Shown one piece after another: positions 21,114 to 32,649 of a stretch of 64,000 nt of DNA. Position 1 is the stretch's first letter, and each line of letters begins with the position of its first letter. The stretch covers positions 25,252,533 to 25,316,532 of the forward strand of contig JAKZAP010000001.1 in NCBI GenBank assembly GCA_023053575.1, in the 5' to 3' direction. Origin of the DNA: Branchinecta lynchi (Eukaryota > Arthropoda > Branchiopoda > Anostraca > Branchinectidae). A program made the position numbers and the translations under genes. The notes under the pieces were generated by a model. That model ran no database searches. It saw only the letters and a list, made by a program, of their open reading frames with translations, and had not been told where the DNA came from.

Positions 21114-21900
21114 CAGTCTGATGAATGGTAACGTAAGCAGGGAAAGTTATACAGGAGCCCCCGCTCATGCCAGAGGGGTTCTCAATTCCTGGGATGATTA
21201 TAGTGAGAGGTGCGAGGTCAGTTCAGTGTACCTATAGGCCAGGCTTCACCTTCCAGATATCTGGGGCTGCGACGAATCCCCTTCCACACAGTCAGCCAAC
21301 TCTTCATGATGATAGCTAATTTTGCTCTTCTTCAACTTTCCGAGATGTCCCTTACAGTATCTTTTCCGTCCCAATGACAGCTGCCAATCACTTTTTCTGT
21401 TTCATCTGCAACATTCATTTACATATCTGTCGTGTCTCTTAGCCCTCTTGCCTCTATAATACCCTTCCAGGTTCCGGAATACTGAGTGTCCAGCATCCCG
21501 GACTTCCATATTTCGTATGGCCTGGCTTCCCTTCCGGATCCATCTCGAAAAAAAAAGGTCTGGAATCCGGAAGAGAGGGTGAAGCCTGGAAGTTTCGGAC
21601 GTGGGATGTCCGACGGTTTAGAGAGCTGAGAACCCCTCACAGGTGCTTCACCGCGTGGCAAAGGTATTAAGCTTCTGTCATCTGGGAAAGATGAACAATC
21701 AATTACGAAGGCTTTCAAACTGACTTCGCAAGGCCAAGTTGATCCAACGGTAAATACAAAGATCACTGAGCTTCAAGATATGTAAATAAGGCCCTACCTT
21801 ACTTTTTAGTCTGCAATTATTGCTTAAATCACAGAGGGCGCGATAACACATTGTTCTGACCAAGGTTTAAGACCCTGTATATTCATCCCGTAAAATTCCA
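21114..21900. other. 800 bp without a supported feature
   Basis: Weak inverted similarity between 21225-21300 and 21440-21610 (AGGCTTCACCTTCC and its partner). No exon recognised. Confidence 0.35.
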
Positions 21901-21929
21901 ATGCAGCACGTCATTTGGGGGTGGCAAAA

Positions 21930-22040
21930 CGTGAATGACGGGATACCTATGAGTTCAAAAAGTTTGTCCGTTCGTCTGTAAGTATAATAACTTTCGAAGG
22001 TATTGCGAGACTTTGTTCAAGTTTGGTGTGGGGATCCTTT
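21930..22040 (+). mobile_element. H3-type HINE-like 5' end fragment
   Basis: GACGGGATACCTATGAG followed by TTTGTCCGTTCGTCTG and AACTTTCGAAGG matches the start of the H3 copy at 10063. It stops short about 100 bp before the H2 element at 22129. Confidence 0.55.
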
Positions 22041-22128
22041 GTGTTGAAATTACAGGTAAGTTCACAGATGGGCCGGGGCCTATGTTTAGGGGTGGGGAAG
22101 CGTTTATTCAGATTAGTGATGAAAAGAG

Positions 22129-24304
22129 TTTTTATGGCACTTGCCCTTCGGCCAAGTGCCATATAGCGATCGCAATTTCTGTCCGTCCGTCGGTCTGTCG
22201 GTCTGTCCAGGTTTTGCTAGTTTGGGCACTTCCACATAAGCTAGGACGATAAAACTTGGCAGGCGTATGAGGGACCCCAAATGATTAAGTTGGAAATAGT
22301 CACTTCCCCGATCCGAGCACCGTGGGGGGAGTGGAGGGAGGGGGAATCAGGAATCTTGAGGTATTTTTAACTTTTGAACGGGTGATCGGATCTCGATGAA
22401 ACTTGATATTTGGAACGACCTCATGCCTCAGACGACCCACTTAAAATCCGGACCGGATCCGGTGACTTTTGGGGGGAGCTGGAGGGGGCAACCGGAAATC
22501 TTGGGAAACGCTATGAGTGGAGGGATCGAGATGAAACTTGGTGGGAAGACACCTAGCAAACACTAGATACATCATTGACATAACCGAGCCGATTCGGGCA
22601 CTGTGGGGGGGAGTGGAGGGAGGGGGAATCCGGAATCTTGAGGTATTTATAACTTTTGAACGGGTGATCGGATCTCGATGAAACTTGATATTTGGAAAGA
22701 CCTCATGCCTCAGACGACCTACTTAAAATCCGGACCGGATCCGGTGACTTTTGGGGGGAGCTGGAGGGGGCAACCGGAAATCTAGGGAAACGCTATGAGT
22801 GGAGGGATCGAGATGAAACTTGGTGGGAAGACACCTAGCAAACACTAGATACATCATTGACATAACCGAGCCGATTCGGGTACTGTGGAGGGAGGGGGAA
22901 TCCGGAATCTTGAGGTATTTATAACTTTTGAACGGGTGATCGTATCTCGATGGAACTTGATATTTGGAAAGACCTCATACCTCAGACGACCCACTTAAAA
23001 TCTGGACCGGATCCGGTGACTTTTGGGGGGAGCTACAGGGGGCAACCGGAAATCTTGGGAAACGCTATGAGTGGAGGGATCGAGATGAAACTTGGTGGGA
23101 AGACACCTAGCAAACACTAGATACATCATTGACATAACCGAGCCGATTCGAGCACTGTGGGGGGAGTGGAGGGAGGGGGAATCCGGAATCTTGAGGTATT
23201 TCTAACTTTTGAACGGGTGATCGGATCTCGATGGAACTTGATATTTGGAAAGACCTCATGCCTCAGACGACCCACTTAAAATCCGGACCGGATCCGGTGA
23301 CTTTTGGGGGGAGTTGGAGGAGGCAACAGGAAATCTTGGGAAATGCTATGAGTGAGGGGTCGAAATGAAACTTGGTGGGAAGACACCTAGCAAACACTAG
23401 ATACATCATTGACATGACCGAGCCGATTCGGGCACTGTCGGGGGAGTGGAGGGAGGGGGAATCCGGAATCTTGAGGTATTTATAACTTTTGAACGGGTGA
23501 CCGGATCTCGATGAAACTTGATATTTGGAACGACCTCGTGCCTCAGACGACCCACTTAAAATCCGGACCGGATCCGGTGACTTTTGGGGGGAGCTGTAGG
23601 GGGCAACCGGAAATCTTGAGAAACGCTATGAGTTCATCGAGATGAAACTTGGTGTGAAGACACCTAGCAAACACTAGATACATCATTGACATAACCGAGC
23701 CAATTCGGGCACTGTGGGGGGAGTGGAGGAAGGGGGAATCCGGAATCTTGAGGTATTTATAACTTTTGAACGGGTGATCGGATCTCGATGGAACTTGATA
23801 TTTGGAAAGGCCTCATGTCTCAGACGACCCACTTAAAATCCGGACCGGATCCGGTGATTTTTGGGGGAGCTGGAGGGGGCAACCGGAAATCTTGGGAAAC
23901 GCTATGAGTGGAGGGATCAAGATGAAACTTGGTGGGGAGACACCTAGCAAACACTAGATACATCGTTGACATGACCGAGCCGATTCAGGCACTGTCGGGG
24001 GAGTGGAGGGAGGGGGAATCCGGAATCTTGAGGTATTTATAACTTTTGAACGGGTGACCGGATCTCGATGAAACTTGATATTTGGAAAGATCTCATGCCT
24101 CAGACGACCCACTTAAAATCCGGACCGGATCCGGTGACTTTTAGGGGGAGCTGGAGGGGAGAACCGGAAATATTGGAAAGCGCTATGAGTGGAGGGATCG
24201 AGATGAAACTTGGTGGGAAGACACCTAGCAAACACTAGATCTATCATTGACATAACCGAGCCGTGCCTACTCGTAACAAGTGCCATATGAGCTCGTAGCT
24301 CTTG
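22129..24304 (+). mobile_element. H2-type Helentron/HINE-like element, complete, with satellite core
   Basis: Left end: hairpin TATGGCACTTG...CAAGTGCCATA, then GCGATCGCAATTTCTG and a GTCCGTCCGTCGGTCTGTC microsatellite. Middle: seven tandem units of about 280 bp. Right end: the sub-terminal inverse ACAAGTGCCATA (24276-24287), stem-loop GAGCTCGTAGCTC and final CTTG before a T-run. T flanks both sides and there is no duplication. This plan (subterminal inverted repeats, microsatellite, core repeats, 3' stem-loop, T|T insertion) matches non-autonomous Helentrons (HINE, DINE-1, pearl). No Rep/helicase frame is present. Confidence 0.75.
22303..24257 (+). repeat. 280-bp tandem array (7 units) inside H2 element
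   Basis: Unit starts at CCGAGCCGATTCGGGCACTG occur near 22303, 22585, 22867, 23139, 23419, 23696, 23976 and 24257: spacing 272-282 bp. Each unit has a G/A-rich stretch (GGGGGGAGTGGAGGGAGGGGG), ACTTTTGAACGGGTGATCGG and CCGGACCGGATCCGGTGAC. Units are highly alike, pointing to recent amplification or gene conversion. Confidence 0.9.
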
Positions 24305-24357
24305 TTTTTTTTAATCCGCCCATATGTTAAAGGTAAGCACATTTCGGTTAACAATCA

Positions 24358-25079
24358 TAATGCCCACGACTCACCCACCATAAATGCCCACAGTTCAACA
24401 TGGTCACTGTTCAAATGCCCCCGACTCAAAATGCCTTTGGCTAAATGCCCACGGTTCAGATTGAGTTATTTGAGGTGTTCAGTCCGTAGTAAACTGGAAT
24501 TAATTATGAGTTAGCAACGGAAGGAATAGACGGAGTGTCAGAATGGTGATGATCGTATGTTGAACTGGTATAACCTCAGTCACAACAAAATACTATAGTA
24601 CTCTGCCGAATCCCAAACAGCTGTCTGAAAACTTCTATTTTTAATTAAAGAATAATTCTTACCTTCAAGGGCTTCAAGTGTCAAGTTGACTAGAGGATTT
24701 GGATCGCTTAGTTTCGTTTTCTGTCTTGGACCAATTTATATGACAATTCTTCTGTGCTTTCAGGCAAACTATTCTGAATTGATCAAAATAAAACAATCCC
24801 TTTCGGTACCTTTTCCGTGGTTATCATTTACCTTACGATCGCGTTGTCCGTTGTCACAGGATCATTTTGGCCTCCCCTGTCGACACTTTGAGCAGTTGAC
24901 ATTCTGAACAACGACGATTTTGGCCTCCCCTGTGGCCATTCTAAACTGCCGACCTTTTGAGCCGTCGGCATTTTGGGAGATTTTGATTTTGGGGTCTTCG
25001 TTTGGGGATTTTAAGCCGTGGGCATTTTGACCGTGGGCATTTTGACCGTGGGGCATAAGATAGTGGTGATTTTGGGAAC
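24358..25079. mobile_element. foldback element with inverted tandem arrays of AAATGCCCACGGTTC
   Basis: The left end (24358-24465) holds five or more units of the AAATGCCCACRGTTCA type. The right end (24850-25079) holds the inverse units, CCGTGGGCATTTTGA, with diverged CATTTTGGCCTCCCC variants. The central 380 bp have no gene. The right-hand motif also flanks the hAT-type palindrome in the MAIP1-like intron. Confidence 0.7.
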
Positions 25080-25129
25080 CATTCCACATTTCTTGTACAA
25101 AATGATTAACGAAGGAAGTCGCAACTGTC

Positions 25130-25395
25130 GGCGACAGTATTTGATAGCCCTGAACGGATAAATCGGCTAGGATTTGCTCTAATGATAATAATAATAATAA
25201 TAATAATATAATGCAAAAATAAGGCACATGGCCTCTACAATGGCCAAGGCCCCTCTTGGCAAGGGTTCTAGATAATCGGCTAGGATTTGCTCTAATGATA
25301 ATAATAATATAATGCAAGAATAAGGCACATGGCCTCTACAATGCCAAGGCCCCTCTTGGCAAGGGTTGACGAAGACCCTTGCCAAGGAGGGTCGA
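25130..25395 (-). repeat. LINE-like 3' tail with (TAA)n, locally duplicated
   Basis: A block with CGGCTAGGATTTGCTCTAATGATAATAATAA and AAGGCACATGGCCTCTACAATG occurs twice about 115 bp apart (25156 and 25274). The TAA run is longer in the first copy (25178-25207). On the - strand this is a short conserved end followed by (ATT)n, a common layout for CR1/L2-type retrotransposon 3' ends. Confidence 0.5.
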
Positions 25396-26384
25396 GATGA
25401 TCTTAGCTCAATCATCTGTTGAGCACATATGATTCGCAGTCCGCTTCCGCCGAAGGAGTAGCCTACCTGATATCAAGTGATGGAAATTACTTTTCATGAA
25501 TTCTTAAGCGCGGCGACCGGCGGATTCTCTTTATGACTAATGCAGTGTTTAAAAGTACAGGAAAACTTGAACAGAATCCGATCTTGGCGACAAGATTATG
25601 TTTACACGCAGAGGGAAAAAAACAAATACTACAAACCAGAAAATCTGACAGAAATAAATGCACAAGCCAACAAAAAATCTTTTGAGAGCATTTATGACAT
25701 CAGTAGCCTACTGATGACTGCTGCTCTGAAAAGACAGCTAGACTTTTTATTTGGTCTTTTTACCAGCGCCACGCGATTCCTTTCAAGTAGACCAGAATTC
25801 CTTTCATCATGAAAGGGTTCTCGTCCCCCTAGACTATTTTTCTAGTCGTCTTCACAAATGGAATCCTTCCGGATCGACCGAAATTCCTTTCTACTAGACG
25901 GGATTTCTTGTCCATGTAAACGCTACATAAGTCCAAAACACGCTTTGAACCTCGGGAAGAACAAGAAACGTCACCTGTACGAGCCCTTTGAGTTGATTCG
26001 AATCCTGTGTATACCAATCAACAACGTTTGCTGTTGCTGTCTTGACATTTCTGGCTTTTCCCTGGGGGCGAGTATTTTTTATTTATTTAGGTTATTATTT
26101 TATTTGTTGAAATTTACTGATTGTGGGAGATCGGTGTAGTGTTGACCTGGAGGTGAAGTTTGAGGATGTAGCGTAAATAAAATAAATTCTTCAATTGTTC
26201 TTTCTTTGTTTTATTTTAATAGTGAAGAGATTCATTTATTTGTTGATTCTTTTGATAGGCTATTAACCCCGATGTAACGGGCCATGGAGCTTTGTAGGGG
26301 TCAAAACTTACCTTGTTCATTTATTTTTGTATTTCGTGAAATTGAACTGAAGTGAAGACGGCGATTCTTCTTCGCTTGAAGAGT
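25396..26384. other. 1 kb without a supported feature
   Basis: A 90-codon frame at 25540-25812 shows no family signature. Nothing else recognised. Confidence 0.35.
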
Positions 26385-26692
26385 TAGAGCGTGTTTCACC
26401 CTTCGAACAATATCAACTATTAGTTACTATTTTCGTTCCGACCTCGTAAAAAGTTACTACGCTAACCGTTCCAACCTTCTCGAAATAGTAATTAATATTA
26501 ACTATTTGCTTACCATGCTCGGGAGCGTAATAAGCGTGGTAACGACGAATCTCTGCAACGTGATTGGCTAGATTATCCCGTGGCATGATACTTTGCCTGA
26601 AATAGAAAAATGCGTTCCAGTGTTGACGCCAAAATTTGTGACGCCATGCGTAGTAACTAGATAAGTAGGATGGAACACACTCTTAGTCATCA
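26385..26692. mobile_element. palindromic element, TTACTATT family, short copy
   Basis: Left end GAGCGTGTTTCACCCTTCG and right end GGAACACACTC are inverse. The interior has TATTAGTTACTATTTTCGTTCC and ACTACGC words in both orientations. A long relative lies at 54285-55190 with the same end. Confidence 0.65.
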
Positions 26693-27559
26693 AGAGTTAG
26701 GGACTCCAGAATCGCCATTAACTATTGGAGACGGGTCGTATTTTTGCTACAGAAAAGGGTCAGAATGTTACTTTGCGGTTTGCAGTCGAGTGATTGCGTA
26801 ATGCGTGCCGGGATTGCTTGGACGGGCTAGTCGTAAACAGAGCCTCATGGATAGCGTTTTCAGGAAAGATGGTAAATTCACAAAATATCACATGCTGTTT
26901 CCTTTGGCCGTGAAAGAGATTGCGAATCACCTTACCGCATTGATTTTACCTTCATGCGACCGAAAAAAACGAAAAAATTACCACTCGCGAGCTGCAAACA
27001 TGAATCAAGTGATAAAGGGTGACGTGGCACTCCAAACTAAAATCCCACGAAGATGCTTTTTATTGTCTTCTGGATTTCAAAGACGAAATTTGATTAAATA
27101 AGAGTTTCCGCCAATTGTGTTCGTGCTCATAATTTGACGATAAAATTGGCAGAGTTCATCCCCGCCTACATTGAATGAAGGTTCACTCATCACACATTCA
27201 CTCTTGAGAAGGTCTTTTTAATTGAGAAGATGTTTCTAGTTTGCTTCTGTAAAAATTACTTGAAGTACAGCTCTTACTAGTACTGACTTTTTCACAACAA
27301 AATAGCCCGGAAATACTGATTTTCAGAAATGCTCGTACTTGCTCTCGTGAAATTAGGGACTCTCTTGTTAGAGCTTGTTAAATCTGGCCGGGCTTGGCGC
27401 AAAATCACAATTTTTTTCCGAGAAAGATTAAAAATGAATACGCGTGGTTAAATGAAATGCTGAGAAGTACTATGTCGTCCCTAACTTATCTCGGTCTACC
27501 ACTTGGTCCCGACCTGAAAATTGCCCTGCTGGACTACTCGGACATTTCGCCAGAAGATT

Positions 27560-27985
27560 AAAGCAGCTTGCTCTCTATTAGTTATTGCTGAAACCCATTG
27601 TAGTAGAAACATTTTGGCTAGACTTTACAATGCTACACAATCCCTCACATTCTAGTCCTATCTCCTTTTTTTGGAAGCTATTTAGCATAACTGATTTAAG
27701 GACAATCCATAGATTGTTCTATAAGTATGCTAAGTACCTGCTCGGCCTTCCCCCATGGGCTCGTAACCACAAAGTTACGCGACTTTACGGCGTTACCGAT
27801 CCCTTTGTGGCCGTGGGCCAACGCCGTGCCGAGTTTGACTCATCCTTATACCGGAGCCATCCGTATTTTAGTGCGTTTGTATAGTCATTTTGTTTAGTTT
27901 GATCTTTTTCTTTTCTTTATTGTTTTTCATAAACTCCGTCTGGGCACGTTTTGTGCTATTGCTACATGGGTCAATGAAATTATTG
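27560..27985 (+). pseudogene. non-LTR retrotransposon 3' fragment (RT C-terminal region)
   Basis: A frame ending at 27884 contains KYAKYLLGLPPWARNHKVTR and YGVTDPFVAVGQRRAEFDSS, the region after the reverse-transcriptase domain in CR1/Jockey-like LINEs. The same pattern appears in the copy at 59285. Upstream sequence is broken by stops. The end near 27960-27985 has TCAATGAAATTATTGATTGA, a short repeat tail. It is 5'-truncated and inactive. Confidence 0.6.
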
Positions 27986-28895
27986 ATTGACTGAGAGGAA
28001 ACAGAATGAAAAGAGGCGTTTCAACTGACTTTTCCCGAGAAAATTAAAGTTCTTGGCTGGCATCCTTGAAAAATCTCGGCTAGCATTGAAAAGTGAAACA
28101 TTCAGAACAAGTGATCCACAAAGATTTTGTTAAGATCGAGAGGTTAGTAGACGACGTACGTCGTCACTGGGGTGTGAAAACAGTGAAATGCAAAAGGGAT
28201 CCTTTAAAGATCCATAAGTGGCAATCCGACCTAACCCATTTGAACATAAATATATATATATTTTATTTGTGCCCGCTTACAAAAGGGAAAAAGCGGCGAA
28301 TAATTTAAGAATTTAAAGCTCTTGGTCGAGCACTTGTTTAAATTCTATGTATTTTTTCGGTGGTGTTCATTATTTTGTTTTACTCTTAACTCCGTGTCTG
28401 AACTTCGAAGAGGGACGCTAAGCAAAAATTTTGCGTACTTGTAGTACGTGCCGATGGCAAGACCTTTTTCCGCGTGTTGATCAACTTCGTTTTGTTATAA
28501 ATATCGCTACCAAAGCATCGTACCCTTTTACCCATTCTTTGGGTATACATTTCCCAGTCAGCTTCGGCTCAAGGAGTAAAACCCATTTCAAAAGCATATT
28601 GTACGATTTACTATTTTTATGACTTATTTATGTGCTTATGAGTAATATCTATGACGTTGGCAAAGGCATTAGGCGTAAGCCTCCACAGAATTTCGGTCAG
28701 CACATGATTTCGCAAGGTTGTTTTTTGGCTTGAGCCTGAAGAGGACCCTTTCCAAGACGGGCCGAAATATCGCTAGAATTTGACGTATCCGTTTAACGCA
28801 GTCAACCAGTAAAACAACCCATTTGGCCATGTGGGTGCGATGCCATCTCTATTGCATGACTGAGATGGGGAGTGGGTAGGTTGAGATGGGGGGGG
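27986..28895. other. 900 bp without a supported feature
   Basis: AT-rich; no exon, RNA gene or repeat boundary recognised. Confidence 0.35.
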
Positions 28896-28979
28896 CGGTG
28901 GGTAGGTTGTGACGAGGGAATCATTTTTCTTTCCTATTTTCTTTTTTTTCTCTATCTTTCTTTACCTTTTTTTATTTCT

Positions 28980-29158
28980 TTTTTTGAAAATATATTAGAT
29001 TAGTTTTTATGTCATTATTTATTGAATAATTTCAAGTTAAAAGGTGGTTAGAAGATACAGCCACCCACAGGATTTTTGTCTTTTATGTGGTTGTTGAGTT
29101 TTTTGTACAATATAGTTGTGTTTTTTTGGTGAAGTAAAACTATCTGAATCTGAATCTA
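28980..29158 (+). repeat. LINE-like 3' tail ending in (CTGAAT)n
   Basis: The stretch ends GGTGAAGTAAAACTATCTGAATCTGAATCTAA, a short 3' repeat tail typical of CR1-like retrotransposons. No coding part remains. Confidence 0.4.
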
Positions 29159-29294
29159 ACACCTCTTTATCAAGAGCCCATATTTTTGTTTCTGAAATTC
29201 CATCAAATTGAAAAAGACATAAATAGCCTACAGGAGCAGTAACATCAAGAAGATATAGCTAAGAATCTCCGTCTCCCTATCTCTGTAATACGAC

Positions 29295-29560
29295 CATGCG
29301 GAGTCGAATATATTCCCGATACCCTGCCCAAAGCAAACGACCGGAGGGTACGAGTTACGCGGAACATCATATTTCGTTACCTCTACAAACAGCTATATCG
29401 CAGTAGAGCCCTGGAGAGGAAATATTCTTACGATCGCTGCCTGAGTCGTCCCTAACAGCCGATTGCTCGTCTTTGATTATGAGGTCATGTGTGACGCGCT
29501 GTGAGCGGGTCCTCCAGGCCTACTACAGTTTTTCATCTGGTATGCGCAGCGGCGAAGAGG
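29295..29560 (+). repeat. dispersed repeat carrying a conserved 36-codon frame, copy 2
   Basis: Second copy of the block at 19149-19310. The ATG at 29295 opens RSRIYSRYPAQSKRPEGTSY and the frame ends after TAISQ. An insertion of about 100 bp separates it from the shared CAGGCCTACTACAGTTTTTC segment (29515). Confidence 0.5.
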
Positions 29561-30516
29561 GAAGTAGACGGGTATCAACCCACACCTCAACAAGTACCTC
29601 TAGCTCCATTCAGTTTTGTAGGGGTATCCATAGTCACTGCATGGGGCCAAAGACGGAGGTTGTACTGGATAATTTGTTCTTGGGAACATGTACTCTTAAT
29701 GGCGAGGGACAACGGACAAATCATGGGCCACTAGTTCCAACGTGGCAATAAATTCGTTCAAGAATATGAGAGGTATAATGACTAGAAGGGCGATACAGAA
29801 CATAGAAAAAACATCAGATCCTCTAAATGCGCGAATACAAACACAAAAAGACGGTGACTACCTAATCAGTGGGACATTACCAAATGAAAAGTCACAAAAG
29901 AAAAATTTTGGAAGAGAAAATTTCTATTAAACTTGGCAAGAAAAACTGGCACGATCCCTTGTGATTCTGACACGACACTCACGCAAAATGCAATTCTCAA
30001 AATAAACTGAAACAACAATTGACACTACACGATAATACGTGGGTTAGACTTTTTCGGTAGCCTAATTATATCATACTGTGCAAGAAGAAAAAAAAAATAC
30101 AAGACATGAAGTTTTGATTTAGTGAATACCATGCAACAAACTAGTGCCAAAAACTAGCAACGAGACAGGTTGGCTACGAGTAACCACACAACAGATAAAA
30201 AAAGCATCTGCAACGGGTTCACTCATTCGTCAGCAAGCTCATTACCACACTGGTAAACTTGTGAAGACCCCTTAATGACTTACCCTTTTTGGCGACAAAT
30301 AAATAAATAACCCAAATAAACCCGAAATAATTTATTGCTGAATTCCGAAGTCGAGGTCAAAGTCCGAGCAGACAGATGCCTTCGAGATGAAAACACTGTA
30401 AGTAATGAACTGAAAGATAAACACTCTAATCGTAGTCAAAAGACGAAAAAAGAATCCGAAGATGACGGGTTCGAATCTTGACCTGGGAACATTTTTGCAT
30501 TTTTGTCTTCCAATAT

Positions 30517-30522
30517 TTATTT
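30517..30522 (-). terminator. candidate polyadenylation signal for SPIN90 gene
   Basis: AATAAA on the - strand 206 bp past the SPIN90 stop codon. Another AATAAA lies at 30331-30336. Confidence 0.45.
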
Positions 30523-30727
30523 CATTTTTTCCTTTTAGTGGTGAGGGGTGCTCAGTCGATTCGACAACCATGCATGCCCAACAGCATATCATATGATAGT
30601 ATGGTATTACAGAGGAATTTCCTCACAATCATGCCTTTTGACACTAATCGAAATAATACCAAATTTTCCCTCGAGTAGTTTTTCAGAAATTCTTCACAGC
30701 TTGCTAAGTATACCCAATACCATCAAT

Positions 30728-30943
30728 TTAAGTTCCACTTGAACTGATTTCAGGAAAATCGAGCAAAATTTTCTCAATGATTTTGTGGTCAACTAAAGCA
30801 CTAGGAGGCAAGGTTCCCAGCATCCTTTCTTCGTTTCGTATGTTGCTCAGAAGGGGCGAGAGCTCCTGTAACTTGTAGCTCGTTTCCATCCACGACGTGT
30901 TACGGAGGAGATGGTCAAGCAGCTGCAAACTGTAAGTTCTCTC
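30728..30943 (-). CDS. NCKIPSD: SPIN90 terminal exon (C-terminus)
   Basis: 72 codons from acceptor TTTTCTTACAG (30944) to the stop at 30728. It starts in phase 0 with ERTYSLQLLDHLLRNTSW, equivalent to the vertebrate stretch after the 'SPGDK' turn ([20 protein letters not shown]). It ends with IIEKILLDFPEISSSGT; the vertebrate protein has a Met/Arg-rich helix and LVLGEAPS at the same place. This is the last armadillo-like helix pair of the Arp2/3-binding region. Confidence 0.85.
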   Translation of the reverse strand, partial: ERTYSLQLLDHLLRNTSWMETSYKLQELSPLLSNIRNEERMLGTLPPSALVDHKIIEKILLDFPEISSSGT

Positions 30944-31429
30944 CTGTAAGAAAATAAGATACCACCCCGTAAGAACATGGTAAGCTAACCCATTTTTGAC
31001 GAACGCCCTGACTCTTTTTTCAACACCGCACTGTTAAAAGTTTCATAACAGACAACGCAAGGACGCGCAGTTTCAAAAGACAACACTTGGGATGTAATCT
31101 GTTGTTTCTCGAAAGCATTATGCATGAAATGTTTTGACATAACAAGCATTGCTAGGAAGAGCCGAAAATCGAAAAAAAATAATGCTGAATTTTCCGATAT
31201 AAACCAATTTCCGTTTACAAACAAAAACGTCATCAGATGCTTTTTCGGCATTTGTCGTTTCTTCGGCAATGCTTGTTATGCATAACATTCACGCATAACA
31301 ATTTTAAAAATAACAACATATTATTTCTGCTAAAACGGCATATCCTTGTGTTATCTGTTATGAAACTTCTGACAGTGCGAAAAGTATGCTTAGAGTAGGT
31401 TGTTAAATCGTTTTTTTTAAGTCCGTAGA

Positions 31430-32040
31430 TCGGGAGTTATATAGGGTACTTCCAGATGTGCTAGGACGATGAAACTTGGCAGGCATATCAGGGACCCGAC
31501 CAAACTAACTTGGAAAAAAAATCTGTGTCCAGATCCGACCATCTAGGGGAGTGGAGGGAGGGGGAATCCGGATTCGACAGCTGTGGGGGAGTTGTGGGGT
31601 GGGAGACCGGAAATCTCGAGAAACAGTTATGATAACGGAGAGGCCGGAGTTAAACTTGCTGGGACGAGTGGGGTTTCCCGGAATTCTGGTGATGGCGGCT
31701 TTGGGGATTTTCACGACGAAACTTGGCAGGCATTTCAGAGGCCCAATCAAACTGACTTGGAGATAAATAAATTCTCAATCCGATCATAGTGGGGTGAGTG
31801 GAGGGAGGGGGAATCCGGGATCTTGACTCATGCGTAACTTTTGAACGGGTGATCGGATTCCAGTGAAACTTAATAACTGAACAGAAGACATGTCTCCGAT
31901 GTTCTTTTCGTCTGGATCCGACAACTGCTGGGGGGGGGGGGGGGGAATACGTGACCCGCCTAGACCCAGGCATTCCGGTGATCGCAAGTTAAGTGCTGGG
32001 ACGATGAGACTTGGCTTGGAAATTAGAGATTCGACAAGAT
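31430..32040 (+). repeat. H2-core-like fragment
   Basis: Contains the same words as the H2 array (AGGACGATGAAACTTGGCAGGC, GAGTGGAGGGAGGGGGAATCCGG, ACTTTTGAACGGGTGATCGG) but diverged and without the terminal hairpins. A G15 run lies near 31930. Confidence 0.6.
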
Positions 32041-32059
32041 TGGCATATAAGTCGTCGCT

Positions 32060-32560
32060 TCAAGATCAATCAATCAAGTTTAATCCAAATCGGTAAAAGC
32101 TAGAATAGGAATACAAATTTACGAAATACACAGACACGAAACAAATTAACTAATGCACTTACAAGAATGAACAGAAATAAATGATGGGCTGAAACTACGT
32201 AAAAATTTGGCAGAAGAATTAGCAGGATACGGAGAAAACTGACTGCCAGTATTCCCCTCGGACCGACGCACGGAAGACGGGAGGGGAAGGGGGAATAGAT
32301 GGGCCATCTCGGAAAAAAAATTTATATCTTAGCTCCAAATTTGTTTGAAAGAGTATTTCTGCGTTCAGTTAATTTAGGAGCGTCAAGTTTAACGAGAGCC
32401 TCTTAGTATGAAATATTATATCACCCAGAATGATGCTCACAGCTCTCTTTCGGACACTTTCCAGCCGATCAGAGAGCTCTGCAGAAAGAAAAGAATGCCA
32501 AACCGGTGAAGCATATTCTAAATGAGGGCGGATATAAGTTTTAACATAACAGACGAGATA
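32060..32560 (-). pseudogene. non-LTR retrotransposon 3' fragment (RT C-terminal region)
   Basis: On the - strand, 32550-32400 reads YIRPHLEYASPVWHSFLSAE and LSDRLESVRKRAVSIILG. This is the 'RP.LEY...VW......I..IQ.RA' motif after the reverse-transcriptase domain of CR1/Jockey-type LINEs. A frameshift follows, and the element ends in a short (TTGA)n tail at 32066-32078. 5'-truncated and inactive. Confidence 0.75.
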
Positions 32561-32649
32561 TTTAGTATCGAAACCGGAAGCTTTAAGGGTGGAGAGGGGT
32601 TTAGTTGAAAAGTTTAATTAAAAATCCGACCATTCCTTGAGGTACTACT

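Noticed and set aside
22303..24257. CRISPR-like regular array
   Set aside because: The repeat unit is 280 bp with no short repeat-spacer alternation, and the genome is eukaryotic.
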